A DNA stretch of 64,000 nt from Acrocarpospora phusangensis (GCF_016862995.1 NZ_BOOA01000003.1:124001-188000), one strand, 5' to 3'; numbered from the stretch's first letter, positions 18,616 to 27,345 are shown. Numbers and translations are program-made. Notes: generated by a model not told the origin, from the sequence alone.

Positions 18616-18737
18616 CGGTACACCCCCTCTCAATTCTCAGTATCCGCCTCCCGCGCAATAGGTCACCTGACCGATGAAGGGCCCCCCGCCCGGCGAGCAC
18701 GCTTACGCGTATTCCGAACAAACGAGAGGAGCCGGAA

Positions 18738-18989
18738 ATGGCGAAGTTCATGGATGTGCACAGCGGATTCGTCGGCGTCACCGAGGACCAGCTGCGCGAG
18801 GCGCACGAGCGCGACCTGGCCATCGAGGAGAGCGAGGGCGTGCACTTCGAACGCGCCTGGCTCGACCCGGAGTCCGGCAAGGTCTTCTGCCTGTCCTCGG
18901 GCCCGTCCAAGGAGGCGGTCCTCCGCGTCCACGACAAGGCCGGCCACCCCACGACCGAGATCTACGAACTGCCGATCGAGGTCGAGTAG
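18738..18989 (+). CDS. SCO4226-family small protein (putative nickel-binding)
   Basis: The 83-aa protein begins MAKFMDVHSGFVGVT and continues with GVHFERAWLDPESGKVFCLSS and GHPTTEIYELPIEVE (in parts). It closely matches my recollection of the DUF4242/SCO4226 family, a ferredoxin-like-fold protein reported to bind nickel. ATG 18738 follows GAGAGGAG. It stands alone between divergent and converging neighbours. The physiological role is not established. Confidence 0.85.
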   Translation: MAKFMDVHSGFVGVTEDQLREAHERDLAIEESEGVHFERAWLDPESGKVFCLSSGPSKEAVLRVHDKAGHPTTEIYELPIEVE

Positions 18990-19005
18990 CCCGCGGGACA
19001 GGTCT

Positions 19006-19023
19006 CGGCGTCCGGAAACGCCG
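19006..19023. terminator. Short hairpin between converging genes
   Basis: CGGCGT (19006-19011) pairs with ACGCCG (19018-19023) around the loop CCGGAA. It lies between the SCO4226-type gene and the converging TetR gene. The stem is only 6 bp. Confidence 0.4.
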
Positions 19024-19050
19024 CGGCCTGGACGCGGTTGAACGCGCGGT

Positions 19051-19638
19051 CTATTGGCCGGATCTGTCCGGACGGTAGCGCAGTGCGTCGATCATGAATT
19101 CGATGAGACGGCCCGCCTGGTCGCGCCGCTCGGGGTCGCCCGCCGCCATGGCGATGCCGCTCAGCCCGATCAGCAGGTCGTCGGCGTTGGCGTCGTCCCG
19201 GATCTCGCCGGCCGCGGTGGCGGCGTCGAGGAGGCGCGCGATCGCGCCGGTGAGGAGGTTACGGCTCTGCGCGTACGGGTCGCCGCCGGAGGCGATGACC
19301 GTGCGCAGCGCCTCGGCCATGCCGAGCTTGGTGGCCATGTAGTCGATGAACCGGTGCATCCAGGCGCGGAGGGCCTCGACCGGCGGCTCCTCGGCGAGCA
19401 GGTCGGCGGCCGCGTCGCAGACGGCCGCCAGCTCGTTGCGGTACGCGGCCTCGATCAGCGCCTCCCGGGTGGGGAAATGCCGGTACAACGTGCCGATCCC
19501 GACCCCCGCCTCCTTGGCGATGAGGTTCACGCTGGCGTCCGGACCGTGCTCGGTGAAGGCCCGTACGGCCGCCGCCAGCACCCGGTCGCGGTTCCGCAGG
19601 GCGTCGGCACGGCGCGCCCGCGGTGGTGTGCCGGTCAT
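19051..19638 (-). CDS. TetR-family repressor
   Basis: The 195-aa protein has a typical TetR helix-turn-helix (RDRVLAAAVRAFTEHG, IAKEAGVGIGTLYRHFPTREAL) and a SBP56-like C-terminal helical domain ending MIDALRYR. ATG 19638 follows AGGAGA; an upstream in-frame start lacks a ribosome site. It is divergent from an SDR gene, with two CGGAG-N4-CTCCG palindromes between them, which are its likely operators. Confidence 0.86.
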   Translation of the reverse strand: MTGTPPRARRADALRNRDRVLAAAVRAFTEHGPDASVNLIAKEAGVGIGTLYRHFPTREALIEAAYRNELAAVCDAAADLLAEEPPVEALRAWMHRFIDYMATKLGMAEALRTVIASGGDPYAQSRNLLTGAIARLLDAATAAGEIRDDANADDLLIGLSGIAMAAGDPERRDQAGRLIEFMIDALRYRPDRSGQ

Positions 19639-19667
19639 GAAGGGTCTCCTGTTCGAGTGTTTGCAAA

Positions 19668-19708
19668 CGGAGCGCACTCCGCATATGTTGAATCCGGAGT
19701 TCGCTCCG
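19668..19708. promoter_or_regulatory. Two TetR operators
   Basis: The palindrome CGGAG-N4-CTCCG occurs twice, at 19668-19681 and 19695-19708, 27 bp apart, in the space between a TetR gene and a divergent SDR gene. An AT-richer stretch (CATATG) lies between the copies and may hold a promoter. Confidence 0.8.
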
Positions 19709-19759
19709 CTTTAGCTTACCTCGTCGTGGCCGCGAGGCCACAGAATGATCAGGTCGACC

Positions 19760-20689
19760 ATGTCACGTATCACCACGCCTTTTGACGCCAAATCGACTGC
19801 CGCTGACGTCCTCGACGGCGTCGACCTCACCGGCCGGCGCGCGATCGTCACCGGTGGCGCGTCGGGCATCGGTATCGAGACCGCACGCGCCCTCTCCGCC
19901 GCCGGAGCGGACGTCACTCTCGCCGTACGCGACCAGGAAGCCGGACGGCGAGTGGCCAAGGAGATCGCCGGCCAGACGGGCGGCGCCGTCGCGGTGGCGT
20001 CCCTGGAGCTCACCGATCGGGGCTCGATCGACGCGTTCACCGGCGGCTGGGAAGGGCCGCTGCACATCCTCGTGAACAACGCCGGGATCATGGCGCTGCC
20101 TGAGCCGCGCCGGACCCCGGAAGGGTGGGAGCTCCAGTTCGCCACCAACCACCTGGGACATTTCCGGCTCGCGCTCGGGTTGCACGACGCGCTGGCCGCC
20201 GCGGGTGGCGCGCGCATCGTCTCGGTCAGCTCCAGCGCGCACCGCATGTCACCGGTCGTCTTCGACGACATCCACTTCGCGCACCGGCCGTACGACGGAT
20301 GGTCGGCCTACGGTCAGTCGAAGACCGCCAACGTGCTCTTCGCCGTGGAGGCGGGCCGGCGGTGGGCGGGTGACGGAATCACCGCCAACTCATTGATGCC
20401 CGGAGGAATCCGGACCGGACTGCAGCGGCACCTCGGGGACACGCTGCCGCCCGACCTTCAGGAACTCTTCGACACCTACGACTGGAAGACCCCCGAGCAG
20501 GGAGCGGCGACCTCTGTCCTCCTGGCGGCGTCCCCGCTGCTCGACGGCGTCACCGGGCGGTACTTCGAGGACTGCGACGAGGCCGCGGCCACGGCCGACC
20601 CCACCGCCGGCGAGGGCGTCCGCACGTACGCGCTCGACCCTGAGGCCGCCACCCGCCTGTGGGAGGTCTCGCTGGATATGGTGGGGTAA
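19760..20689 (+). CDS. Short-chain dehydrogenase/reductase
   Basis: The 309-aa SDR has TGGASGIG, NNAGIMAL, a Ser-rich catalytic strand VSVSSSAHR and YGQSK. It has the typical family opening MSRITTPFDAKSTAADV, which supports ATG 19760 over the ATG five codons earlier. It belongs to the same broad WWOX-like SDR group as the SDR at 14.8 kb but is clearly a different gene. It is probably repressed by the divergent TetR protein. The substrate is unknown. Confidence 0.86.
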   Translation: MSRITTPFDAKSTAADVLDGVDLTGRRAIVTGGASGIGIETARALSAAGADVTLAVRDQEAGRRVAKEIAGQTGGAVAVASLELTDRGSIDAFTGGWEGPLHILVNNAGIMALPEPRRTPEGWELQFATNHLGHFRLALGLHDALAAAGGARIVSVSSSAHRMSPVVFDDIHFAHRPYDGWSAYGQSKTANVLFAVEAGRRWAGDGITANSLMPGGIRTGLQRHLGDTLPPDLQELFDTYDWKTPEQGAATSVLLAASPLLDGVTGRYFEDCDEAAATADPTAGEGVRTYALDPEAATRLWEVSLDMVG

Positions 20690-20720
20690 CGATCTTGCCT
20701 GATTCCCTACAATTCGGGCG

Positions 20721-21189
20721 GTGAAGATCGATCACCTGGAAGACGCGGACGCCGTCCGTACGGCGGTGGCCGCGGCGCGAGCCGGCCTGGTCGACCGGGA
20801 GCTGGTCGCCGAACTCGTCGCGCTGTGCGCGGTGGCGGGGGAGCACCTGCTGGTGATCGGCGCTCCCGGGACGGCCAAGTCGGAAGCCGTACGCCGGGTC
20901 GCCGCCGGTCTGGGCGGCAGCTACTTCGAGTACCTGCTGGGACGGTTCACCGAGCCCAACGAGGTGTTCGGGCCGGTCGACCTGCGGCGGCTGCGCGAAG
21001 TGCTATCTGGGGCTCGACGACGGACTGTTGGTGCCGACCACGCAGGTTCCGGCGCCGTCCGCCGCGCTCTGGCGTGACCATCTGCTGGCCGGTGAATCGG
21101 GGCGGCTGGCGGTGCTGATGCCGGGACAGGCTCTGGTGACCGACACCCCGTCGCGGCCGGTGGATGCCATGACGCTCGCCGGGCCATGA
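20721..21189 (+). pseudogene. Deletion remnant: N-terminus of a MoxR AAA ATPase joined to the tail of a bpX5-like gene
   Basis: A GTG-started frame gives the first ~94 residues of a MoxR ATPase: an N-terminal helix, Walker A GAPGTAKSE, then FTEPNEVFGPVDLRRLRE. At about 21000 the similarity stops, so Walker B, sensor 1, the Arg finger and the lid are missing; MoxR proteins are usually 300-400 aa. From 21001 a different frame encodes about 62 residues (YLGLDDGLLVPTTQ to AMTLAGP) ending at TGA 21187-21189. This resembles the C-terminus of a bpX5-type protein of MoxR-vWA-propeller systems, by recollection. The MoxR frame itself runs on nonsensically to 21077. A large internal deletion is the simplest explanation. 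Confidence 0.7.
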
Positions 21190-22802
21190 GACTGCCGGCC
21201 GCGCTGGCTCCCTGGTCGGATTCGCTGGCGTTCCTCGCTCCCGATCTGGCGGTCGCGCTCGGACCGCTGGTCCGGGGCATCGACCATCTGGTGTCCGGCC
21301 ACGATCGGCCGGGCGTCGAGCAGGGGAGCACGGACGGCTTCGAAGGGCTCTCCAGGCGGGGGCATCCGGAGCTCATGCTCGTCTCCGAATGGCTGCTCGC
21401 CGACGAAGCGCCGGTCGAGTTCCTGCGCAGGGCGGCGCAACGGGAACTCCTGCATCTGGCCCCTGCGGTACGGCGCCCGCGGCGACGTGGACGGGTGGCG
21501 GTGCTCGCCGACACCGGCCCTGGGCAGGCCGGTGCGGGACGGCTGGTGCAGCTCGCATCCATGCTCGTGCTGCATCGGCGCGCCGCCGCTCTCGGGACCG
21601 ATCTGGCCGTCGGCGTTCTCGGCCAGGAGCCCGGCAGCTGGCGGACCGGTGACCTGTCTGCGCTGCTCAGGGACTGGTTGCGCGCGCGACGTACAACCGA
21701 ACCCGATGCGGACGACGTCTCAGCGTGGACGGACGCGGATGACGACGTCTGGGTGTTGACCGGTCCTCGGCTGGCCGCGCGGCTGACCGGGCGTCGGCAG
21801 GTGATCAGCAGCCGGGAGTCGCAGTGGGGCGCGGAGGGCGTCACCCATGTGCGGGTCGCGTTCCGGGACAGCAGCGCCGAATTGGCTCTGCCCACCGGAC
21901 CGGTCGCCGTACGCGCCTTGCGGGGCCAGGGTCTCACCCGCGCGGCGACGCCCGAGGAACCTGCTGCGACATTCCGATTCCCCTTCTTCCCCAGCTCGTC
22001 CCGCCGGATTCTCGCCCGAGGCGGCGCGGCCGACGAACTCGTCTCCATCTACGTGCCCCCGTCGCGCGGCGCGTCCGTACGCAAGCCGGTCCTGCACCGT
22101 CTGACAGGGCCGGTCCTCGCCGCGTCCGTGCTCGGCAGGCGCCTCATCGCGATGATCGTGCGCGACGGGACGATCCGCATCGAGGTGATCGGTAGCTCCC
22201 TCGGCAACGTCGCCGACCTGCGCGTACCCGTCGAGACACTCGCCCTCGACCCGGACGCGATCTGCTCGGCAGGGCTCCTCCCGCTCTACTACCTCGGCGG
22301 AGACGTCATCTGCCCTTCCGGCGGCGACTGGTGGCGGCTCACCACCGACGGCACCGCCCTGAAAACGAACTACCTCGCCTTAACGCCCCGATCGGGCAGC
22401 CAGTTCGATCAGCCGCAGTTCATCACCAGGCCAGCCGATCCGAAAGCCGAGATCATCCTGGGCGACGGAGGCCACGCCCGATCGACGGACGGCTCCCGCT
22501 GGCAGACCTTCGACCCGCACGGCACAGAGAGCACCGTCACCGTGGAGCCGAACTCCAAAGTGCTCCGGCTGATGTTCGACGGCATGGGCCCGACCTTGGT
22601 GACCTGCTCCAAGGCAGGAGTCCTGGTCCGCCTTGTACGCCCCTGGGAGACCCGCGTCCTGACCACCTGGTCAGGCCTTCCGACCACCCCGATCGTCCAC
22701 CCCACCCTGCCGTTGATCGCAGGCGTCGACGCCAACGGCGGACTCCTCGCGGGCCACCTCTTCACCGGTGACATCATGCTCCGGACGGCGGTAGGCGAAT
22801 GA
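21186..22802 (+). CDS. vWA-like plus beta-propeller protein of a MoxR-vWA-bpX ternary system
   Basis: The 538-aa protein has an N-terminal helical region (GHPELMLVSEWLLADE) and then a vWA-like strand-loop RVAVLADTGPGQAGA with RLVQLASMLVLHRRAAALGTDLAVGVLG (in parts). The usual DxSxS is replaced by DTGPGQ. From about residue 280 on there are repeated WD-like beta-propeller strands (GNVADLRVPVETL, CSAGLLPLYYLGGD, GVLVRLVRPWE). In this ternary system a MoxR ATPase is thought to work with the vWA protein. ATG 21186 overlaps the preceding stop, and the stop overlaps the next ATG by 4 nt. A TTA codon at 22380-22382 (Leu) hints at bldA control. Confidence 0.7.
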   Translation: MRLPAALAPWSDSLAFLAPDLAVALGPLVRGIDHLVSGHDRPGVEQGSTDGFEGLSRRGHPELMLVSEWLLADEAPVEFLRRAAQRELLHLAPAVRRPRRRGRVAVLADTGPGQAGAGRLVQLASMLVLHRRAAALGTDLAVGVLGQEPGSWRTGDLSALLRDWLRARRTTEPDADDVSAWTDADDDVWVLTGPRLAARLTGRRQVISSRESQWGAEGVTHVRVAFRDSSAELALPTGPVAVRALRGQGLTRAATPEEPAATFRFPFFPSSSRRILARGGAADELVSIYVPPSRGASVRKPVLHRLTGPVLAASVLGRRLIAMIVRDGTIRIEVIGSSLGNVADLRVPVETLALDPDAICSAGLLPLYYLGGDVICPSGGDWWRLTTDGTALKTNYLALTPRSGSQFDQPQFITRPADPKAEIILGDGGHARSTDGSRWQTFDPHGTESTVTVEPNSKVLRLMFDGMGPTLVTCSKAGVLVRLVRPWETRVLTTWSGLPTTPIVHPTLPLIAGVDANGGLLAGHLFTGDIMLRTAVGE

Positions 22803-25165
22803 CCACCTACCGCGGCCGAGCCACCGCAACCGCCTTCATCCTCGACGTCCCGCTGATCGGGGAGCACGAAGCCCGCCGACGAGTGATCGCATTCTGGCGG
22901 CACGGCGCCGAGCTCCGCGTCCTCCCCCATGGGCACTGGCTCCTCCATCTCGCCGAACCGACCTCCGTACGAGCGGAACTGGCCCCCGGCCTGCTCGCCG
23001 AGCCCGGTGCGGACGAGATCGCCTGGAAGCACGCCGGCAGCACCCGGGTGGAACGACTTTCGGCACTCCCCACCCTCAACCCGGCGGACTGGCTGAACTC
23101 CACAACCCTCCGCATCGCCCACCTCAAACCGTTGGAACCCCCAGAGCCTCCGGTCCCGTCGATCGAACGGATGCACAAGCCGGCACCGGACCTACGCGCG
23201 GCAGCCAAGATCGGCCGATCATCCCCGCTCACCGACCGCGCCACAAGCGAACTACGCGCACGTCTCCCGCATGCCAGAAGTTCTGGCGGAAGCCACGCGG
23301 CACGACTCTGGTCACATGTCCGCAGCGCACTGGTCTGGCTGGCCGTCAAGAGTCCCGCCTTCTCGCTGGTACGCCGCCGCCACCAGCGCTACCTGCGCGA
23401 CCTCACCCGCGCCTTCGAACAACGACGCTGGGACGACGCGCTCCGGGAGGCGATCGCCCTCGGCGGCTCCGAGACCGCCCTGCGAACGCTCCGGCTCCCC
23501 CGCCGTCGCGGTTCGCTCCGCCCTTCCCTGACCACCGCCTCGTCAAGCGCCTCCTTGTCGTACGGCCCGACGGTCTACGAGCACCTCCAAGACCTGTACC
23601 GAAGCGCCGCCGAAGCACTGGAACGCGCAGGCGAGGTGATCGAGGCCGCGTTCGTCCTGGCCGATCTCCTCGACAGCCCGGCCGAGGCCGTGGACCTCCT
23701 CGAACGCCACCGGCACTGGCGCCTGGCCGCCGAACTCGCCGAAGGCCGCGACCTGTCCGCCGATCTCGTCGTACGCCTGTGGTGGCGCGCGGGCGACCGC
23801 GGCCGGGCGGTGGACCTCGCCCGATCCCGGGGGGCGTTCGCCACCGGCATCCTCCGCCTGGCGACCGTCGACGCCGCCGCGGCTCTGGAGTTGCGCCATG
23901 CCTGGGTCCACGACCGGCAGGCCGCCGTAGACCACATCGGTGCGGTCGAAGCCGCTTGGCCGGAGGCGAAACTGCGCCCGATGGTCGTCTCCAGCATCCA
24001 GACCGGAATCGCCCTGGGCGGAGCCGACGCCGGCCACCTGTTCGCCTACCTCGCCGCGTACCAGCCAGGCGAGGCCGCCCGCAGTGCCGTACAAGCCCTG
24101 GTGGACAGCGACGACCCGGCGACCCTGCTCGCCAGAGCTCGATTCGGTACGACATTCGCCGAGCTCAGGTGCGACGACCCGGTAGCCGACCGCGCCCTGG
24201 CCACCGCCGGGCTGCGGGCACTCGTCCGCGACGGCGGCTGGACGCTCGACCGCAAGACCCTCGGCCGCGTCACGAAGGCCCTGTCGAGTCGCGCGGATCC
24301 TCTCGCCGTGGCCGACCTGGCCGACGTACCACGCGCTCCACGATCGGCCGCCGAGGCGCCGTTCGTCACGGCTTCCGGCCCGCCGGGGACGATCGCGCTC
24401 TTCGACGCCGCCGTGCTCGGCAATGGGGGCGTGCTGGCCGCGTGCGGAGACGCGGGCACGTTCCTGCTCACCCGCGACGGCCGGGTACGGGCACGCTGGG
24501 ACATTCCCGCGCACCAACTCGTCATCGCCGACCACGGGGGTGCCGCCCTGCTGGTGAACCGCCGGGAATCCGTCCGGGACGTACACCGGCTTGACCTGGC
24601 CACTCGTAAAGTCCGCCGTTGGACGGCCCTACGCGTCAAGGCGATCCTGCCGTCCTACGACGGAGGACTGCTCACCGCGGTCAGCGATGAGGGCATCGTG
24701 GTCTTCGACGTCCTCGCGGACAGCCCCCGAATGGTCTGGCGGGAGATGACGGAGGCGGCCAAGATCCTTTCCGTCAATCGCACGGCCACGAGTATCTCCG
24801 CGATCGGCCTGGTGTCCGTGAACGGTCGGCCCCAGCTGGAAGCCTGGCGCTGGGAACTGCCCGGCTGGACGTTGCGCGGGCGCACCCGCGTGAGATCTGA
24901 CGAGTCGCTACACGTCCTGGCCTGCGGAAAGGCCCTCAGCCCCACGCTCTCGGCCGGGGACGTCCACGCGACCGTGGACGACGGCGTCGCCGAAGTGCGC
25001 GCGGCCCAGGGAGAGGTGATGTTCAGGGCCGCCTTCCCCGACGGCGACACGTTGGGTCTGCGATCGCACGCGGGGATCACGACGCTCTTCGACTCCGGCG
25101 GCCGGATCGTTGCCGTCGACGAACACGGGACCGTCCAAGCCAACCTCCGCCTGCGGATCGCCTAG
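22799..25165 (+). CDS. bpX6-like beta-propeller protein of a MoxR-vWA-bpX ternary system
   Basis: The 788-aa protein has an N-terminal domain beginning ATATAFILDVPLIGEHEARRRVIAFW (in parts), which matches my recollection of the bpX6 family. Next are a basic linker (about 135-230), a helical repeat middle (YEHLQDLYRSAAEALERAGEVIEAA, LAAELAEGRDLSADLVVRLWWRAGDRG, in parts) and a C-terminal propeller from about 520 (LFDAAVLGNGGVLAACGDAGTFLL). It probably acts as sensor or scaffold in a predicted biological-conflict system. It overlaps the vWA gene by ATGA. No enzymatic motif was seen. Confidence 0.7.
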   Translation: MTTYRGRATATAFILDVPLIGEHEARRRVIAFWRHGAELRVLPHGHWLLHLAEPTSVRAELAPGLLAEPGADEIAWKHAGSTRVERLSALPTLNPADWLNSTTLRIAHLKPLEPPEPPVPSIERMHKPAPDLRAAAKIGRSSPLTDRATSELRARLPHARSSGGSHAARLWSHVRSALVWLAVKSPAFSLVRRRHQRYLRDLTRAFEQRRWDDALREAIALGGSETALRTLRLPRRRGSLRPSLTTASSSASLSYGPTVYEHLQDLYRSAAEALERAGEVIEAAFVLADLLDSPAEAVDLLERHRHWRLAAELAEGRDLSADLVVRLWWRAGDRGRAVDLARSRGAFATGILRLATVDAAAALELRHAWVHDRQAAVDHIGAVEAAWPEAKLRPMVVSSIQTGIALGGADAGHLFAYLAAYQPGEAARSAVQALVDSDDPATLLARARFGTTFAELRCDDPVADRALATAGLRALVRDGGWTLDRKTLGRVTKALSSRADPLAVADLADVPRAPRSAAEAPFVTASGPPGTIALFDAAVLGNGGVLAACGDAGTFLLTRDGRVRARWDIPAHQLVIADHGGAALLVNRRESVRDVHRLDLATRKVRRWTALRVKAILPSYDGGLLTAVSDEGIVVFDVLADSPRMVWREMTEAAKILSVNRTATSISAIGLVSVNGRPQLEAWRWELPGWTLRGRTRVRSDESLHVLACGKALSPTLSAGDVHATVDDGVAEVRAAQGEVMFRAAFPDGDTLGLRSHAGITTLFDSGGRIVAVDEHGTVQANLRLRIA

Positions 25166-25304
25166 AACGCGGCTACGTCGCACGGCGCGCTGCTGGGTGC
25201 GGTGGCTCATGGGGCCTGCGCTGGTCGGGCCGGGGTCGGAGGTCCTGGGTTCCCAGCCGAAGGCGGACACCTTTCGCACGGTGGTCGTCCGCGGCGGACG
25301 CGAG

Positions 25305-25335
25305 GAAGCGGTCATGCCCCCTGCATGGCCGCTTC
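25305..25335. terminator. Bidirectional terminator hairpin
   Basis: A 13-bp stem (25305-25317 with 25323-25335), with a single position that would form a G-U pair in RNA and the loop CCCCT, lies between the bpX6-like gene and the converging LGFP-like gene. Confidence 0.75.
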
Positions 25336-25375
25336 CGGTGCGTTGTCGTTCGGTTGGGAGGCCCATCCGGCGGGC

Positions 25376-25969
25376 CTAGTACTCGTACACGTTGGTGATG
25401 CTCCACGGGCCGCAGTCCGAGCTGAACGTCCCTCGGTCGCAGCCCTGGACGACGAAGCGCCAGGTGTCGGTCGTACGGCCGTGGCTGACGGAGCTCTCGT
25501 AGTCGACGGCGGGGTTCTTGGTGATGATGAACTGGCCGCTCCACGGCGTCAGGCGCTTGACCTTGACCTGGTAGGTCTTGTTGCCCAGCTGGGCGTCCTT
25601 GCTCCAGCGGACGTTGAAGAAGTCCCAGTCCCGGCCCAGGCCGCTCCACTTGAAGACCATGTTCGGGCCCTTCTCGAAGACGCGCAGCAGCGTCCCGTTG
25701 CCCAGATTGGGAGACCAGACGATCTTGCCGGACTCGAAGCGCTGCCAGGAGCCGGCCTTGTCCGGATAGCCGAACTCCTTGGTGACGGGACAGCCGTAGA
25801 CGCTGTTCTCGCCGCCGTTGGAGCGCCAGAGGCCGCCGATGAGGCTGCCGTTCGGCGCGACCAGAGCGGGATCGCAGGAGCTGGTGGCGGCGTGGGCCGC
25901 GGTGGGGGAGATCAGGGCGAGTCCGGTGGCGAGCGCGGCGGCCGCCAGCAGGTTGCGGGTGATGGACAT
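25376..25969 (-). CDS. Secreted LGFP-like protein, paralogue 1
   Basis: The 197-aa protein has a signal peptide (1-27, LLAAAALATGLALISPTAAHA). A mature region follows with the repeat-like motif VYGCPVTKEFGYPDKAGSWQRFESGKIVWSPNLGNGTLLRVFE (in parts), which resembles one LGFP repeat of actinobacterial cell-wall proteins. Four cysteines are shared with the upstream paralogue (ACDP/SCDP, CPVTKEFGYP, GCDRGTFSSDCGPW). It starts 33 nt after that gene and probably shares its transcript. The function is unknown; cell-surface carbohydrate or peptidoglycan association is a guess from LGFP. Confidence 0.75.
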   Translation of the reverse strand: MSITRNLLAAAALATGLALISPTAAHAATSSCDPALVAPNGSLIGGLWRSNGGENSVYGCPVTKEFGYPDKAGSWQRFESGKIVWSPNLGNGTLLRVFEKGPNMVFKWSGLGRDWDFFNVRWSKDAQLGNKTYQVKVKRLTPWSGQFIITKNPAVDYESSVSHGRTTDTWRFVVQGCDRGTFSSDCGPWSITNVYEY

Positions 25970-26002
25970 GGGAGAACTCCTCAGTCGGGGGGTTGAACGC
26001 GG

Positions 26003-26599
26003 TCAGTGGGCGACTTTGATCGAGTTGGCGATGCTCCACGGGCCGCAGTCGGAGCTGAAGGTGCCGCGGTCGCAGCCCTGGACGATGAAGGCGAAAGTGC
26101 TGGACGAGTGGCCGTTCGTGGTGGAGCCGACGCCGTTGTGCACGAAGGGCGTCAACGAGAACTGGCCGCTCCACGGGGTCAGCCGGGCCTGCTTGACCTG
26201 TACGGCGCGCCCGCCGTCCTGGCTGTACCGGACGTTGAAGAAGTCCCAGTCCCGGCCCAGGCCGCTCCACTTGAGGACGATCTTGCCGTCCTTCTGGAAG
26301 ACCCGGATGAGCGTCCCGTTACCGAGGTTCGGCGACCAGACGATCTTGCCGTTCTGGAAGCGCTGCCAGGAGCCGGCCTTGTCCGGGTAGCCGAACTCCT
26401 TGGTGACCGGGCAGCGGTAGACGCTGTTCTCGCCGCCGTTGGAGCGCCAGAGGCCGCCGATGAGGCTGCCGTTGGGGGCGATCAGAGCGGGGTCGCAGGC
26501 GGCGGTGGTGGCCTGGGCCGACGAGGGGGCGGCCACGATGGCAGCGGCGGCGGTGACGGTGGCGGCGAGACCGAGCAGGGCGCGAGCGGTGCGGTTCAT
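26003..26599 (-). CDS. Secreted LGFP-like protein, paralogue 2
   Basis: The 198-aa protein has a signal peptide (RALLGLAATVTAAAAIVAAPSSAQA) and then nearly the same mature domain as the downstream paralogue (APNGSLIGGLWRSNGGENSV, KWSGLGRDWDFFNVRY). The two differ mainly in the stretch before the last GCDRGTFSSDCGPWSI block. Start ATG 26599 is chosen because AAAGGAAC precedes it; an extended frame upstream has no ribosome site or signal peptide at its start. The first gene of a probable two-gene operon reading leftward. Confidence 0.78.
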   Translation of the reverse strand: MNRTARALLGLAATVTAAAAIVAAPSSAQATTAACDPALIAPNGSLIGGLWRSNGGENSVYRCPVTKEFGYPDKAGSWQRFQNGKIVWSPNLGNGTLIRVFQKDGKIVLKWSGLGRDWDFFNVRYSQDGGRAVQVKQARLTPWSGQFSLTPFVHNGVGSTTNGHSSSTFAFIVQGCDRGTFSSDCGPWSIANSIKVAH

Positions 26600-26895
26600 C
26601 GGAGTGTTCCTTTCGGTGTGTCTTTCGTTTCTTCGCACCCCCTTTGTACGAGGCTCCACTTTCATTCCGGCTACCACGACTTTCAAGCCGCTTGCATTTT
26701 CTGGCCGCGTTATCGACGACACCATGATGTGATGTATTGGCAGGTCAGAGCAGCTATGCTGGAAATATATGGCACGCGTGGAAAATGCTCCAAAAAAGGC
26801 ATGCGCATGGACGGAAATGATTCCGAAGCTCCCTCGATGGGGAGTCGGCAGGCCGCTCGGGCCACCTAAATTCCGTCGCCGAAGCCGAGGGGGAT

Positions 26896-26915
26896 ATTTC
26901 GCGATATTGCGAAAT
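26896..26915. promoter_or_regulatory. Palindrome, candidate operator
   Basis: ATTTCGC (26896-26902) and GCGAAAT (26909-26915) are perfect inverted arms around GATATT. It is AT-rich for this genome and far from any start codon, so the bound protein and target are unclear. Confidence 0.35.
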
Positions 26916-27196
26916 TGTCGCCTTCGAGCAGGGCTCGGTTGCGCAGCACGCTCAGGCTAAACCGGCCCTCCGGACGTCCGCCCCCGGGCTAACCCCCCAA
27001 AACGCCCAGGGCTACCCCGGAGATCAAGAACCCAGGACAGAGATCGAGGGCTCAGGCGCTGAGCGGCGGAAATCGGGCCACGAACGGCGATGGAACTGAC
27101 TCACACCAGGACTCACCACGGGGAAGATCCGACATCGCGAACCCGCCCACCTTGACGACCTCCGAGCGTGAGCGAGCCGCCAGGAGATTTGTGTAC

Positions 27197-27238
27197 GTCG
27201 CGTGGGGTTGAGGGGATGTCGCGTGGGGTTGAGGGGAT
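27197..27238. repeat. Tandem 21-bp direct repeat, two copies
   Basis: Two identical adjacent 21-bp units beginning GTCGCGTGGGG lie at 27197-27217 and 27218-27238. They may be a simple slippage duplication. No function is evident. Confidence 0.8.
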
Positions 27239-27345
27239 GACGTCAGCCGCCCGCCCCGCTTGCCGGTGACCGTTCGCAGGGCGGGTTCGCATCCCTTCGT
27301 CCCTGCTAGGGTGATTTGCGAGTGACGAGAACAGGGAGATCAGAC

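Larger units (their letters stand above)
26600..27345. other. Gene-poor intergenic region
   Basis: About 745 nt hold no convincing gene. The part near 26640-26800 is AT-richer and likely holds the leftward promoter of the LGFP-like pair. Further right are a 7-bp perfect palindrome (26896-26915), two tandem 21-bp units (27197-27238) and the upstream part of the ABC-F leader. Short open frames here have atypical composition and I do not call them genes. Confidence 0.6.

Noticed and set aside
27197-27238. CRISPR array from repeated units
   Set aside because: Only two identical units with no spacer between them and no cas genes in the window.
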